Below, piece by piece: positions 50,431-59,798 of a stretch of 64,000 nt of DNA. Position 1 is the first letter of the stretch, and every line of letters starts with the position of its first letter. Under the pieces are notes generated by a model, which was given only the letters and a program-made list of their open reading frames with translations, ran no database searches and had not been told where the DNA came from. The translations under genes were made by a program, and so were the position numbers. The DNA comes from Zhongshania aquimaris (GTDB lineage Bacteria > Pseudomonadota > Gammaproteobacteria > Pseudomonadales > Spongiibacteraceae), in the NCBI RefSeq assembly GCF_019312595.1, contig NZ_JAHWDQ010000001.1, forward strand, positions 1,100,280-1,164,279, written 5' to 3'.

Positions 50431-52179
50431 ATGCACGCTCTTAGCGCTGACAACAGCCTGAATATCCAAAGTATTATTTATCGACGTGACATCGTTAGCG
50501 TATACCAAGCCATTGTCGATACCACTGACATGAGCATCCTCGCCTATGAGGCATTGTGTCGCGGACCTGCAGGGCCAATGCAAAGCCCTCTCCAGCTGTT
50601 TGAGCATGCCCAGCACTGCGAAATGATGACAGACCTTGAATTTCTGTGCTGGAACATTGCCTGCAGCGCATTTGATGCTGGAGCAGAGCAACGCCTATTT
50701 CTCAATATTCATCCCTCGACATTGCTAGACCCACGTTGCCAATCCGAGCTGATGCGCAGCATTCAGGCCAACCCCAAACTAAGCCCAAGCAATATTGTGC
50801 TAGAACTGTGCGAACGTCAGGCAATAGCGGATTTCGACGCGTTTCGCGCTGTACTAGCACCCTACCGCGACGCCGGATTTGGCATTGCAATAGACGACTT
50901 AGGTGCGGCCTACTGCGGTTTACAGCGCTGGCTCGAACTCAAACCCGATTATATAAAAATTGACCGTCACTTTGCTCAAGACATCCATCGCGATGCTTAC
51001 AAAGCGCAATTTATGCAGGGCTTGCTAGCACTTGCCGCCACAACAAATGCCAAAATTATTGTTGAGGGTATTGAGCTCCGTGAGGAAGCTGAAGCGCTCC
51101 ACAATATGGGCATTCGGCTTATGCAGGGATATTACTTTCACCGCCCCGGCACCGCGATTGGCAATACCGTGACACGCAATGGCTTTCACTCTTCAACCAA
51201 ATCTGAACGAGCAGTCAAACCCGCTACTGGCACTATTTCAACACTCATCAGCCCCAGCCAGGCGTTTGATATCAACACTCGCCTAGATCGCGTCATCGAT
51301 TTGTTTCATAACAATACCCATCTCAACGCCATACCACTCATAGACGAAAGCGGCAGCGCGATGGGCATGATCACCCGTCATCAGGCGCTTGATGTTTACA
51401 CTCGGGAGTTTGGTCGGGAATTAAACAGCCGCAAACCGGTAAAGCATTTTATGGACAGTGCGCCACTTATCGTTGACGCCTCCACGAGCCTCGAAGCCGC
51501 CAGTTACAAAATAACCAACAGTGACCGCGAGGATCTCATTCAAGAGTTCATTATCAGTGAACAGGGTCGCTATCTCGGCGTAGTCAAAACAGTGGACTTA
51601 CTACGCAAGATTACCGAGCAACAAATACTTAGCGCCCGCCACGCAAACCCGCTCACGCTGCTGCCTGGCAATGTTCCCATCAACGATACCATCTCTAATT
51701 TATTGCAACAGCACGCCGATTTCTGGGTAGCGTATTGCGATATAAACCATTTTAAAGCGTTTAATGATGCCTATGGCTACAGCCAGGGAGACAGCGCTAT
51801 CAAGGCTCTTGCCACTGTCATACAGTCTCACTGCAATGCCAGCTCAGACTTTGTCGGTCACGTCGGTGGGGATGACTTTATTATCGTATTCCGCTCAGCT
51901 GTTGTTGAACCCAAATGCGAAAGGATTTGCGCCGACTTTGAGCAAGCGGTATTAAACCTGTATGACGATGATGCGCTCAGAGAAGGCGGAATAATCAGTC
52001 AAGACCGAAAGGGGAACGCCACTTTTTACGCGACCATGACCCTTTCTATTGGGCTGGTTCACCCTGACCCGATGTTAGTGAGCTCCGCACATGCGGTGAG
52101 CGCACTGGCCAGTGATGCAAAAAAAGCAGCTAAAAAACTTGCTGGCGGCGGTGTCTATACTTCCCGCCGACAGCATTGA
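50431..52179 (+). CDS. EAL-CBS-GGDEF cyclic-di-GMP protein
   Basis: With ATG 50431 the protein has 582 residues (a GTG one codon earlier is possible). Order: EAL domain (about 17-240) with Glu40 in YEALCRG, FLNIHPS (90-96), LELCER, IAIDDLGAAY (152-161) and IKID; a CBS pair (about 270-395); and a GGDEF domain (about 405-570) with GGDDF at 479-483. Phosphodiesterase residues and the cyclase A-site look intact, so both activities are possible, with the CBS pair as probable nucleotide sensor. The domain order EAL first is less common than GGDEF-EAL. Convergent with the DmsBC-like gene, 15 bp away. Confidence 0.93.
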   Translation: MHALSADNSLNIQSIIYRRDIVSVYQAIVDTTDMSILAYEALCRGPAGPMQSPLQLFEHAQHCEMMTDLEFLCWNIACSAFDAGAEQRLFLNIHPSTLLDPRCQSELMRSIQANPKLSPSNIVLELCERQAIADFDAFRAVLAPYRDAGFGIAIDDLGAAYCGLQRWLELKPDYIKIDRHFAQDIHRDAYKAQFMQGLLALAATTNAKIIVEGIELREEAEALHNMGIRLMQGYYFHRPGTAIGNTVTRNGFHSSTKSERAVKPATGTISTLISPSQAFDINTRLDRVIDLFHNNTHLNAIPLIDESGSAMGMITRHQALDVYTREFGRELNSRKPVKHFMDSAPLIVDASTSLEAASYKITNSDREDLIQEFIISEQGRYLGVVKTVDLLRKITEQQILSARHANPLTLLPGNVPINDTISNLLQQHADFWVAYCDINHFKAFNDAYGYSQGDSAIKALATVIQSHCNASSDFVGHVGGDDFIIVFRSAVVEPKCERICADFEQAVLNLYDDDALREGGIISQDRKGNATFYATMTLSIGLVHPDPMLVSSAHAVSALASDAKKAAKKLAGGGVYTSRRQH

Positions 52180-52194
52180 TCAGACATTAAACAG

Positions 52195-54042
52195 TTAATG
52201 ACCGTGAGCAACCACACCTACCTGCGGCATATTGGCCAGACCAATATCTCTAGCGTGCTCTTCAAAGTCCTTATTTTTCCAGAAGAATGCACCTGGCATA
52301 GTCGTCGGAATAACCAGTACATAAAACAGCGCACGACCAATAATTGCTGTCACCACCGCCGCGACACAAACCAGCGATGCAGCAGCCAAGGTCAGCACAC
52401 TGGGTGCCAAAGTCAGCAGCAGTAACGCCACGCTGACATTCGCCAACAAGACGATATTGCGCAGCACATAGCTTTTACCAAATACGGTGCACTGAATGTA
52501 ATGGGATACGCTGCCTTCATTATTTGCCGCATCCATCGCGACCGCATGACGCCATAAACCAAAGGCTTCGAGTCCACAACCGATGACAACACCAGCAAGC
52601 GCCAAGGAAAAAATCTGGGTGACATTGCCACCGAGCAGAATAAACGTCGGCACGCCAATTAAACCGACAAGCACACTTCCCAACGTTAAGGCTGTGCCAA
52701 AAAATGACGTTGCTGTTTGCCAGTGATTCCAAAACGGCCGTGCCGGTATACGATAACAACGATACATATAATATAGCCCCACTCCACCCGCGATGAGCGC
52801 CAGGTACCCGCTCACTGTCGCAAACATATCGAAACGTCCCCACTCACCCAGCAGCTCAATAAATACTGTGTTGGCTGGTAGCATCGCCAATAAATGTAGG
52901 CCGGCGAAAACCATATAGAGCAACATGCCTAAGCCTTCTCGGCATACCGGCGAGTGACGCAGATTGTTAAAGCCGCGATAGAAGCGCCAAGGCTTCCCTA
53001 AATGGGTTGCCGACATGAGCATGCCGAGACCGGCGAGGCCGACCGTGACGGCCACTAGCGGAACGTACACAACAGACTCACGCAGCGCCACTAAGCTATT
53101 AATACCAAACTGGGCTCCGAAAAACGCAATCAGGAAAGCACCCAGCGACGTCTGGCTAACCAAGGTAAATATAACGAGAGGATTTTCACGCGAACTCAAT
53201 TTCGCAAAGCTCCACTTCCGCTCCACCCCTTTTTTCTGGTCAACCACCGGACGATACTGGCCGTCTTCACCCTTGTGGTATTTGACTGACATGCCATCGG
53301 TGCGCGTGACCTCATCGGGCATATTTTTAATTTGCTGAAAGCGAATATTGGGATGGGTAATTTCGGGATCAGGAAAACCCGGAATACTGGTTTTACCCTG
53401 CTCGCGATTTTCGGGCAAATCATCAACCACACCAAAATTCAGGGCATTCCCCAAACAGGCCGATACACAGGCCGGTTTTAAATTCACTTCGAGGCGGTCA
53501 ACACACATATTGCACTTGGAAACCTGACCTTTAATGGGGTCGAGCTGCGGCGCATTGTAGGGACAAACCCAGGTGCAATAGCCACAACCAAAACAGGTTT
53601 CTGGGTCTTGTAATACCGCACCGTATTCTACGTGCTTGGTGTAAGCGCGGGTTGGGCAACCTTTTAGACAGACTGGGTCATCGCAATGGTTGCACGCCAT
53701 TGAGATATTCATACGTTTGAAATCCGGGTAAGTGCCGCCTTCGACATAACCAACAGAGCGGAAACTTATATGGGCGGGGTTGTCGTTTTTTTCACTGCAG
53801 GCAGCCTCGCAAGCATGACAGCCTATGCAATTGTCGGCGGTAAAATGAAAGGCATGCTGCTTATTGCGATTGGGATTAGCACCCACGCCGGGCTCTTCAT
53901 TGATGAACATTTCCCGGCCAGCCGGCAGTGCACCGCCAGTGCGGGCGATCAGATCAATTGGCGCCTCGTAATAATTTACTTCTGGCGCGGTCGACTCTTT
54001 GAGAAAAGCATATCCCGGTTCGTCGTCTCTTACTTTCCACAT
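52195..54042 (-). CDS. Fused DmsB-DmsC-like iron-sulfur/membrane subunit
   Basis: A 615-residue fusion. The N-terminal 260 residues hold four 4Fe-4S clusters: NCIGCHACEAACSEKN (Cys72, 75, 78, 82), CNHCDDPVCLKGCP, CFGCGYCTWVCPYNAP and CNMCVDRLE...CVSACLGNAL. The C-terminal 300 residues are a DmsC/NrfD-type quinol-binding membrane subunit with about eight helices (LVIFTLVSQTSLGAFLIAFF onward). Normally these are separate proteins. The partner molybdenum subunit gene lies just upstream (116 bp gap), so electrons flow between quinol pool and molybdenum site. AAGGG precedes the ATG. Confidence 0.92.
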   Translation of the reverse strand: MWKVRDDEPGYAFLKESTAPEVNYYEAPIDLIARTGGALPAGREMFINEEPGVGANPNRNKQHAFHFTADNCIGCHACEAACSEKNDNPAHISFRSVGYVEGGTYPDFKRMNISMACNHCDDPVCLKGCPTRAYTKHVEYGAVLQDPETCFGCGYCTWVCPYNAPQLDPIKGQVSKCNMCVDRLEVNLKPACVSACLGNALNFGVVDDLPENREQGKTSIPGFPDPEITHPNIRFQQIKNMPDEVTRTDGMSVKYHKGEDGQYRPVVDQKKGVERKWSFAKLSSRENPLVIFTLVSQTSLGAFLIAFFGAQFGINSLVALRESVVYVPLVAVTVGLAGLGMLMSATHLGKPWRFYRGFNNLRHSPVCREGLGMLLYMVFAGLHLLAMLPANTVFIELLGEWGRFDMFATVSGYLALIAGGVGLYYMYRCYRIPARPFWNHWQTATSFFGTALTLGSVLVGLIGVPTFILLGGNVTQIFSLALAGVVIGCGLEAFGLWRHAVAMDAANNEGSVSHYIQCTVFGKSYVLRNIVLLANVSVALLLLTLAPSVLTLAAASLVCVAAVVTAIIGRALFYVLVIPTTMPGAFFWKNKDFEEHARDIGLANMPQVGVVAHGH

Positions 54043-54158
54043 AATTACTGCCCTTGATCGGGTTGCTGAACATCACAATCAACAACCACTAAAAACCTAA
54101 ATTCGCGATTTACTGTGAGAAGGCCTGTTGGCCTGCGGCCGCAACAAGTCACCTCGAA

Positions 54159-56342
54159 TCAATAAGCCCGACGCTCGACATTTAATCGACCCGCTTCCTT
54201 TTGATCTATTTGCTCAATGCGCACCGCGCATTGCTTAAACGCAGGCTGGCGCGAATAGGGGTCGAGTAAGCCCAGCGATAGACGGTTCACGCAATCGTGA
54301 TAGTGCATGGGAATGAATACCATATTGTGTGGCACTCGCTGGGTAAGCTGGACCATCACAACCGCATCGCCGCGTTTCGACACCAAGCGCACATAGCTCT
54401 GATGTTTTACACCTTGCTCGCGCGCGGAGTCAGGGTTCATCTCCATATAAGGTGTGGGGCTAAATTTATTTAAATTACCTATTTTCCCCGTCTTGGTACG
54501 GGTGTGAAAATGCTCAACAACCCGCCCGCTGTTTAACCAAAATGGGTAACTTTCGCTGGGCACTTCGTTGTCTTCGACATAATCCATGGCAAGCAAGTTC
54601 GCCTTGCCGTTAGGCGTTGGATATACACCGTCACTGTAGAGCCGAGGACTGCCAGTCTCGTCTCCCTCGCGCATAGGCCATTGAATTCCGCGCTGAGCTT
54701 CAATCAAATCGTGGCTCATGCCCGATATATCTAAATTACGCTTAGCGCCCTTCGACAGCATCTTCATTTCGTCAAATATATCAGACGTGGTTTCCGGAAA
54801 CGTCATTGCCCGGCCACGCTCAAAGCGCTTAGCTAATTCACTAAATACCCAGTGATCGGGTTTCGCTTGCCCCGGCGGCTCGACAAATTTGCGGACTAGG
54901 TTCACCCGACGCTCGGTATTAGTTTGCACACCTTCTTTTTCGCCCCAAAGTGCACCGGGTAAATATACGTGAGCAAAATTTACCGTTTCGCAGTCTTTGT
55001 ATCCGTCTTGCACCACCATAAACTCGAGTTTTTCCAAGGCCTTTTTTATGCGCGGCTGATTGGGCATGGAGGTAAGCGGATTAGTAGCCACAATCCACAG
55101 CGCTTTAATTTCGCCGGACTCGATGGCAGGGAAAATATCGGTCTGCTGCAAACCGCGCTTGGCGGGGAAGAAGTCCGCATCAACTCCCCAAAACTTAGCA
55201 ACCTCGTCGCGATGCTCTTGCTTTTCGAGCATGCGATACCCTGGCAAGCCCGAACACGAAGACCATTCGCGGGTACCCATGGCATTGCATTGACCGGTAA
55301 TCGACAAGCTAGTGCCACCAGGGATACCAATGTTTCCGGTGATTAGGTTTAAATTGTTTATGCCGCACACCCCATCTGTCCCGTGGGTGCTCTGGTTAAT
55401 TCCCATCGTCCAAATACTCATGGCAGATGGCGCTTTTGCGTAGATACGCGCGACATTTTTGATCATGTCAGCGTCAATACCGCAAATCCGCGACGCGGTA
55501 ACGGGGTCGTATTTCGCGACGATCGCCTTTAATTCTTCAAACCCATTACAGTGAGCTTCAATATAAGCTTGGTCTTGCAGGTCTTCCGCTAAAATCACGT
55601 GCGCAAGCGCGTTCAATAGAACTAAATCAGTACCCGGTGTTATCGGCAGATGTATATCTGCAAACTGGGCAAACATCGTGACCCGTGGATCAACAACGAT
55701 TAATGGGAACTTGCGCTTTTCCAAGGCCTCTTTAAGACGCCAATAAATGATTGGATGCTGCTCTGGCAAGTTTGAGCCAAAGGCCATAAGACAGTGGGTA
55801 CTTTCAAAATCGTCATAGCAACCCGGTGGACCGTCTGCACCGAAGGAGCGTTTATATCCAGATACAGCCGACGCCATACACAAGGTGGTGTTGCCATCGT
55901 AGTTATTGGTGCCTATGACACCACGCACTAATTTACCCAAGGTGTAAAACTCTTCGGTCAATAACTGCCCCGTCGATACTACCGCGATGCTGTCACGCCC
56001 ATATTTTTCTTGAATACGGATAAATTCCGCCGCTGTTTTATCCAGCGCGGCATCCCAACTGCTTGCTTGGAAATTATCATAAATTTTATTGCGCATCAGC
56101 GGCTCAGTGCCACGCCCAGCAGTGCCACTCAACTCATGCTCAAAAATACCTTTAATGCACAATTTTCCCTGATTAACAGGTGCATTGCCCTTGCCACGGC
56201 TAGCAACTGGTTTACCTTCAGCATTCAAACCCACCTCGATTGAACAGCCTGTAGAGCAATAGCCGCAGACTGCGTATTTCCAGTCCACGACTTTTTTATC
56301 CGTAATTGTGATTGGCTTACGATTTTTCCGGCCAAATATCAT
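54159..56342 (-). CDS. Molybdopterin oxidoreductase, NarB/NasA-like nitrate reductase catalytic subunit
   Basis: A 727-residue Mo-bisMGD protein. A 4Fe-4S site lies at Cys26, Cys29, Cys33 and Cys62 (CGYCSTGC, KLCIKG). The molybdenum ligand is Cys155 in NTTLCMASAVSGYKRSFGADG, the pattern of cytoplasmic NarB/NasA and periplasmic NapA nitrate reductases. No Tat signal is visible, so it should be cytoplasmic. Coupling to a fused DmsBC-type membrane subunit instead of a ferredoxin or NasC partner is unusual and may make a quinol-linked enzyme. GGGGAG precedes the ATG. A substrate other than nitrate cannot be excluded. Confidence 0.87.
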   Translation of the reverse strand: MIFGRKNRKPITITDKKVVDWKYAVCGYCSTGCSIEVGLNAEGKPVASRGKGNAPVNQGKLCIKGIFEHELSGTAGRGTEPLMRNKIYDNFQASSWDAALDKTAAEFIRIQEKYGRDSIAVVSTGQLLTEEFYTLGKLVRGVIGTNNYDGNTTLCMASAVSGYKRSFGADGPPGCYDDFESTHCLMAFGSNLPEQHPIIYWRLKEALEKRKFPLIVVDPRVTMFAQFADIHLPITPGTDLVLLNALAHVILAEDLQDQAYIEAHCNGFEELKAIVAKYDPVTASRICGIDADMIKNVARIYAKAPSAMSIWTMGINQSTHGTDGVCGINNLNLITGNIGIPGGTSLSITGQCNAMGTREWSSCSGLPGYRMLEKQEHRDEVAKFWGVDADFFPAKRGLQQTDIFPAIESGEIKALWIVATNPLTSMPNQPRIKKALEKLEFMVVQDGYKDCETVNFAHVYLPGALWGEKEGVQTNTERRVNLVRKFVEPPGQAKPDHWVFSELAKRFERGRAMTFPETTSDIFDEMKMLSKGAKRNLDISGMSHDLIEAQRGIQWPMREGDETGSPRLYSDGVYPTPNGKANLLAMDYVEDNEVPSESYPFWLNSGRVVEHFHTRTKTGKIGNLNKFSPTPYMEMNPDSAREQGVKHQSYVRLVSKRGDAVVMVQLTQRVPHNMVFIPMHYHDCVNRLSLGLLDPYSRQPAFKQCAVRIEQIDQKEAGRLNVERRAY

Positions 56343-56575
56343 TTAACTCTCCCCGTCACTCCATCGCACCAATCTGAAGCACCCCATTAGCAGCAGGCTA
56401 TTATCAAGTGCACCATAATGGTGAAAAACACCAATTTGTGGCCTTTAGACTTTCAGATCTACAAGATCCATGCCATATGAGTAAACCTCACAATAAATGG
56501 GCAAATATGCGAGAAAAGACCGTATGGACAAAGCGATTTTGAGACTAGGCAGGAGAGGTATTTAACGGGGACGAA

Positions 56576-56604
56576 ACAAAAAAGGGGCCCGAAGGCCCCT
56601 TTCT
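56576..56604 (-). terminator. Intrinsic terminator after the OmpA-family gene
   Basis: AAAGGGGCC-CGAA-GGCCCCTTT with an A-run on the plus strand (56576-56583), giving a T-run on the minus strand. It lies 26 bp beyond the porin stop codon. Confidence 0.92.
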
Positions 56605-56629
56605 ACTGACTCACTTAGTGAATCAAACT

Positions 56630-57736
56630 TTACTCAACAACTTCTACCGGCACAACCGCAATAACACGGCGGTTAGAAAGACGACCAGCTGCTGTTTTGT
56701 TATCAGCAATTGGACGCTCTTCACCGTAGCCCACTGCACTTATACGGCTTGCAGCAATTCCGTAGTCACGGATCAACGCATTCCGAACAGCATCAGCACG
56801 GCGCTGAGATAGCTGCTTGTTATAAGCTGCTGCACCAGTGCTATCAGCATGCCCCTCAACCACAGTTGCGGTGCTATCATACTTATTCATAAAGTCAGCA
56901 ACTTTCTTCAACTCACCCGCGTAGGCAGGAGGAATTGCGTCAGAGTCATGAGCAAAATTGATTTCTAAGCGGATAGTCTCGGTTTGCTTGAGAACATACT
57001 TACAACCAAACTTGTCGACTTGACGACCAGCTGGCGTATTCGGACACTTGTCACGGTAGTTCGGCACGCCGTCACCGTCTTGATCAAGCGCACAACCCCT
57101 GGCATCAACAGCAACACCCGCTGGCGTGCCTGGGCACTGATCTACACCATCTTCAACGCCATCGCCGTCTGAATCACCAACAACTGGAGCTGGAGCTGGA
57201 GCCGGCGCTGAAGTGCCACCAAAAGCGTAGCTTAAACCAACAGACAAAATGCCATCAGCAGTTTCATTGTCAGTACCATAGATGTAACGAGCATCGGTAC
57301 GAACTGACCAAGCGTCATCTAAAGCGTAGCGGAAACCACCACCAGCATTTAATTGAGTTTGATCACCGTATCCACCAGTAGCTGGATTAGAGTGCACTTC
57401 GCCAATACCGCCGGCCAAGTATGGTGTTACCTTTGATGCGCTGCTGAAATAACGCAACACATCAACGCTAGCACCTAAGACTTCTTGGTCAAGGTTAGGG
57501 TTGCCACGGTAATGCTCAGCATCGCTGTAAAAAGCGCGAAGCTCCATACCCCAATCTTTATTAAACTTACGCTCAGCGCCAAGCAGAGCCGCTGCTTCTG
57601 GATCAAGATCACGAGTATTATCAAATACCATGTAGCCCACTGCTGGGTTTATATACCACTTGCCATCTTCACCGGCAGTTGCCAATGTCGGACAAATTAC
57701 TGCAGCAATTGCAGCGCCTAATAGGACTTTACGCAT
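56630..57736 (-). CDS. OmpA/OprF-family outer-membrane protein
   Basis: Start at 57736 (GGGGGAG upstream) gives 368 residues. Signal peptide about 1-21 (ATA-G cleavage), then an eight-stranded barrel to about 175, a Pro/Ala hinge (APAPAPAPVVG), two thrombospondin type-3-like Ca-binding repeats (DSDGDGVEDGVDQCPGTPAG and DQDGDGVPNYRDKCPNTPAG) and a C-terminal OmpA peptidoglycan-binding domain with EGHADSTGAAAYNKQLSQRR. It tethers the outer membrane to peptidoglycan and may form a weak porin. Highly expressed genes of this type usually have a terminator like the one here. Confidence 0.95.
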   Translation of the reverse strand: MRKVLLGAAIAAVICPTLATAGEDGKWYINPAVGYMVFDNTRDLDPEAAALLGAERKFNKDWGMELRAFYSDAEHYRGNPNLDQEVLGASVDVLRYFSSASKVTPYLAGGIGEVHSNPATGGYGDQTQLNAGGGFRYALDDAWSVRTDARYIYGTDNETADGILSVGLSYAFGGTSAPAPAPAPVVGDSDGDGVEDGVDQCPGTPAGVAVDARGCALDQDGDGVPNYRDKCPNTPAGRQVDKFGCKYVLKQTETIRLEINFAHDSDAIPPAYAGELKKVADFMNKYDSTATVVEGHADSTGAAAYNKQLSQRRADAVRNALIRDYGIAASRISAVGYGEERPIADNKTAAGRLSNRRVIAVVPVEVVE

Positions 57737-57996
57737 AATTCTCCCCCTAATTTTTTTAAACTTCCCTTCGCTATGCCGTGTAAGCACGCCATAACTTCAG
57801 AATAACACGAGCGACACCGCTTGCACGCCTGATTTTGTGTAATTTTACCAAGCCAATCCGTAATTCCACTTAACGAAGATGTAAAAACGTTTTTGCAAGG
57901 ATATCAGTCGCTAAGAGGCGTAAAACTCATGTGAGTTCCCTCTTGTCTGCTAAAAGTAGCCGTATTTACACTTATTCACAATATTATTGACAAATT

Positions 57997-58692
57997 TCAC
58001 CAATTCATTGCCTTCTTCACAAAGGGAATCGTCAACTTTCGCTGCTCTACCAAGCTTAATTGATCCAGCACATTTAATAGATCAAATAAACTCTTCGCAT
58101 CTCGCTGGCAGCGTGTATATATGTACTCCGCCACCGCGTCGGACACCACAATGCCGCGTATTTTGGCCTTGAATTGCAAAGCAGCCATACGCTCAGCCTC
58201 ATCCAACTCAGACAAACGGTAGCTACTTAAACTCTGCAGGCGCGATTTTAAGTCGGGTAATTCAATCTGCAGTTGGGCGTGTGCAAGCGAGGATGACACC
58301 AACAGACATGCGTCTGTGGCTAACATTTTGTTGTAGCAATTAAAAACTGCGCGCTCCCAGTTTTCGCGGCCCGCGATAAGCTGTACGTCATCGAAACACA
58401 GCAAATCTAAAAACTCTGCCCCCTCAAGTAATGCCTCGGGATCAAAGTCGAGTAACTCTGCAATAGGAATATAGCGCGCATACCGTCCAGCCGCCTCAGT
58501 CAAATGGCAGCAGGCTTGCAAAAGATGGCTTCGGCCGCCGCTACCGAAAAGGTATATCCACTTCTCGCCCCGGCCCTGCGCTTGTTCTGCAAGCTGATTG
58601 ACTAAAAGACGATGACGTTCCGGCGTATAAAAATTCTCGAAGGTCGCTTCGGTATCAAGCTTTAGCGCCAAGGGCAGTTGCGGACTGGTCAT
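57997..58692 (-). CDS. hda: DnaA regulatory inactivator Hda
   Basis: A 231-residue DnaA-like AAA protein without the DNA-binding domain. It starts MTSPQLPLALKL; QLPLAL is the clamp-binding motif of Hda. The P-loop LFGSGGRSHLLQA and LLCFDDVQLIAG (Walker B/sensor) are present. Hda bound to the DNA-loaded sliding clamp stimulates DnaA-ATP hydrolysis and prevents re-initiation. Its ATG overlaps the AI-2E transporter stop codon by one base, so translation is coupled. The gene order DUF2066-transporter-hda divergent from purMN is characteristic of Pseudomonas-like gammaproteobacteria. Confidence 0.95.
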   Translation of the reverse strand: MTSPQLPLALKLDTEATFENFYTPERHRLLVNQLAEQAQGRGEKWIYLFGSGGRSHLLQACCHLTEAAGRYARYIPIAELLDFDPEALLEGAEFLDLLCFDDVQLIAGRENWERAVFNCYNKMLATDACLLVSSSLAHAQLQIELPDLKSRLQSLSSYRLSELDEAERMAALQFKAKIRGIVVSDAVAEYIYTRCQRDAKSLFDLLNVLDQLSLVEQRKLTIPFVKKAMNW

Positions 58693-59798
58693 TATTCCAC
58701 ATCATCCGATGCTGCCATGCTATGTTTCTCGTCGTAAAACTCACTATCTTTATAATAGTCGTGAAGATGATTGATCATAACCTTTACGACTGCTGCTACG
58801 GGTAGCGCGAGCAATATGCCGACAAAACCAAATAGTTGTCCGCCCGCCAAAATAGCAAAAATAACAACAACCGGATGCAGGCCTATTTTGTCACCTACCA
58901 GCATTGGCGTAAGCACCATTGACTCAAGCGCTTGGCCTAGGCCAAACACAGCGGCGACGCCAACCATTGGCCACAGGCTGTCAAATTGAAAAAATGCCGC
59001 TAACCCCGCTGCAGAAATTCCGACAATGACACCCAGATACGGCACGATACTCGCCAAACCAGCGAGCAGCCCAAGTACGAGGGCGAGCTCAAGCCCCACT
59101 ATCCAAAGCCCTATGGTATATACCACCGCCAGGGCCAACATCACCAAAAGCTGACCCCGGGCAAACGCACCAAGAATGTCGTCGCACTGCTTTGCAATAA
59201 TTACCGTGCGTGCCTCTATTGAGCGCGGCAGCAAATTTCGGATGGCCGCCATGAGCACATCCCAATCCCGCAACAAATAAAACGTAACCACTGGCACGAG
59301 GGTTACATTGGCGATCCACGTTAACACCGCCATACTGGAGCCACTTACCTTGCCCCATAGATAAAACAGTATGCCGCCCGCACTTTCCCAATTTTCACTC
59401 AGGGCATCCTTGGCAGCTTCCATTGGCTTTTTCTGTTCGGGCAAATCGAAATACTGGCGCAAAGCAGGCAAGCCTGTGTGCTGAACCCAGGCAATACCGT
59501 CGTAAATACGCTCTATTAACAGCTGCACCTGCTCTATCAGTAGCGGCACAGTAACCAACAACAACAAAGCCGTCACTATAGTGAGTGCGACAAACACAGT
59601 CACAACCGCTGTAGTTCGCGCCATTCCGCGCGCCTCAAGCCTATCCGCAATGGGATCCCCCATATATGCGAACACTGCGGCAAGTAAAAACGGCATTAAA
59701 ATTGGCGCCAGCAAATGCACGGTTAAGACAAATCCGATAACCGTGAGTAAACCCCAAACCGGCTTTGAAATAGAAATCACAAGCCGCGACCCGACCAT
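58692..59798 (-). CDS. AI-2E family transporter (PerM/YdiK-like)
   Basis: A 368-residue membrane protein with eight predicted transmembrane segments in the AI-2E/PerM layout: GFVLTVHLLAPILMPFLLAA, an extended periplasmic segment (EARGMARTTAVV...YDGIAWVQHTGLPALRQYF), and C-terminal VGLELALVLGLLAGLASIVP and GLHPVVVIFAILAGGQLFGF. Many members are Na+(Li+)/H+ antiporters or exporters of unknown substrate. Overlaps the DUF2066 gene by 22 bp and hda by one base. Confidence 0.92.
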   Translation of the reverse strand: MVGSRLVISISKPVWGLLTVIGFVLTVHLLAPILMPFLLAAVFAYMGDPIADRLEARGMARTTAVVTVFVALTIVTALLLLVTVPLLIEQVQLLIERIYDGIAWVQHTGLPALRQYFDLPEQKKPMEAAKDALSENWESAGGILFYLWGKVSGSSMAVLTWIANVTLVPVVTFYLLRDWDVLMAAIRNLLPRSIEARTVIIAKQCDDILGAFARGQLLVMLALAVVYTIGLWIVGLELALVLGLLAGLASIVPYLGVIVGISAAGLAAFFQFDSLWPMVGVAAVFGLGQALESMVLTPMLVGDKIGLHPVVVIFAILAGGQLFGFVGILLALPVAAVVKVMINHLHDYYKDSEFYDEKHSMAASDDVE

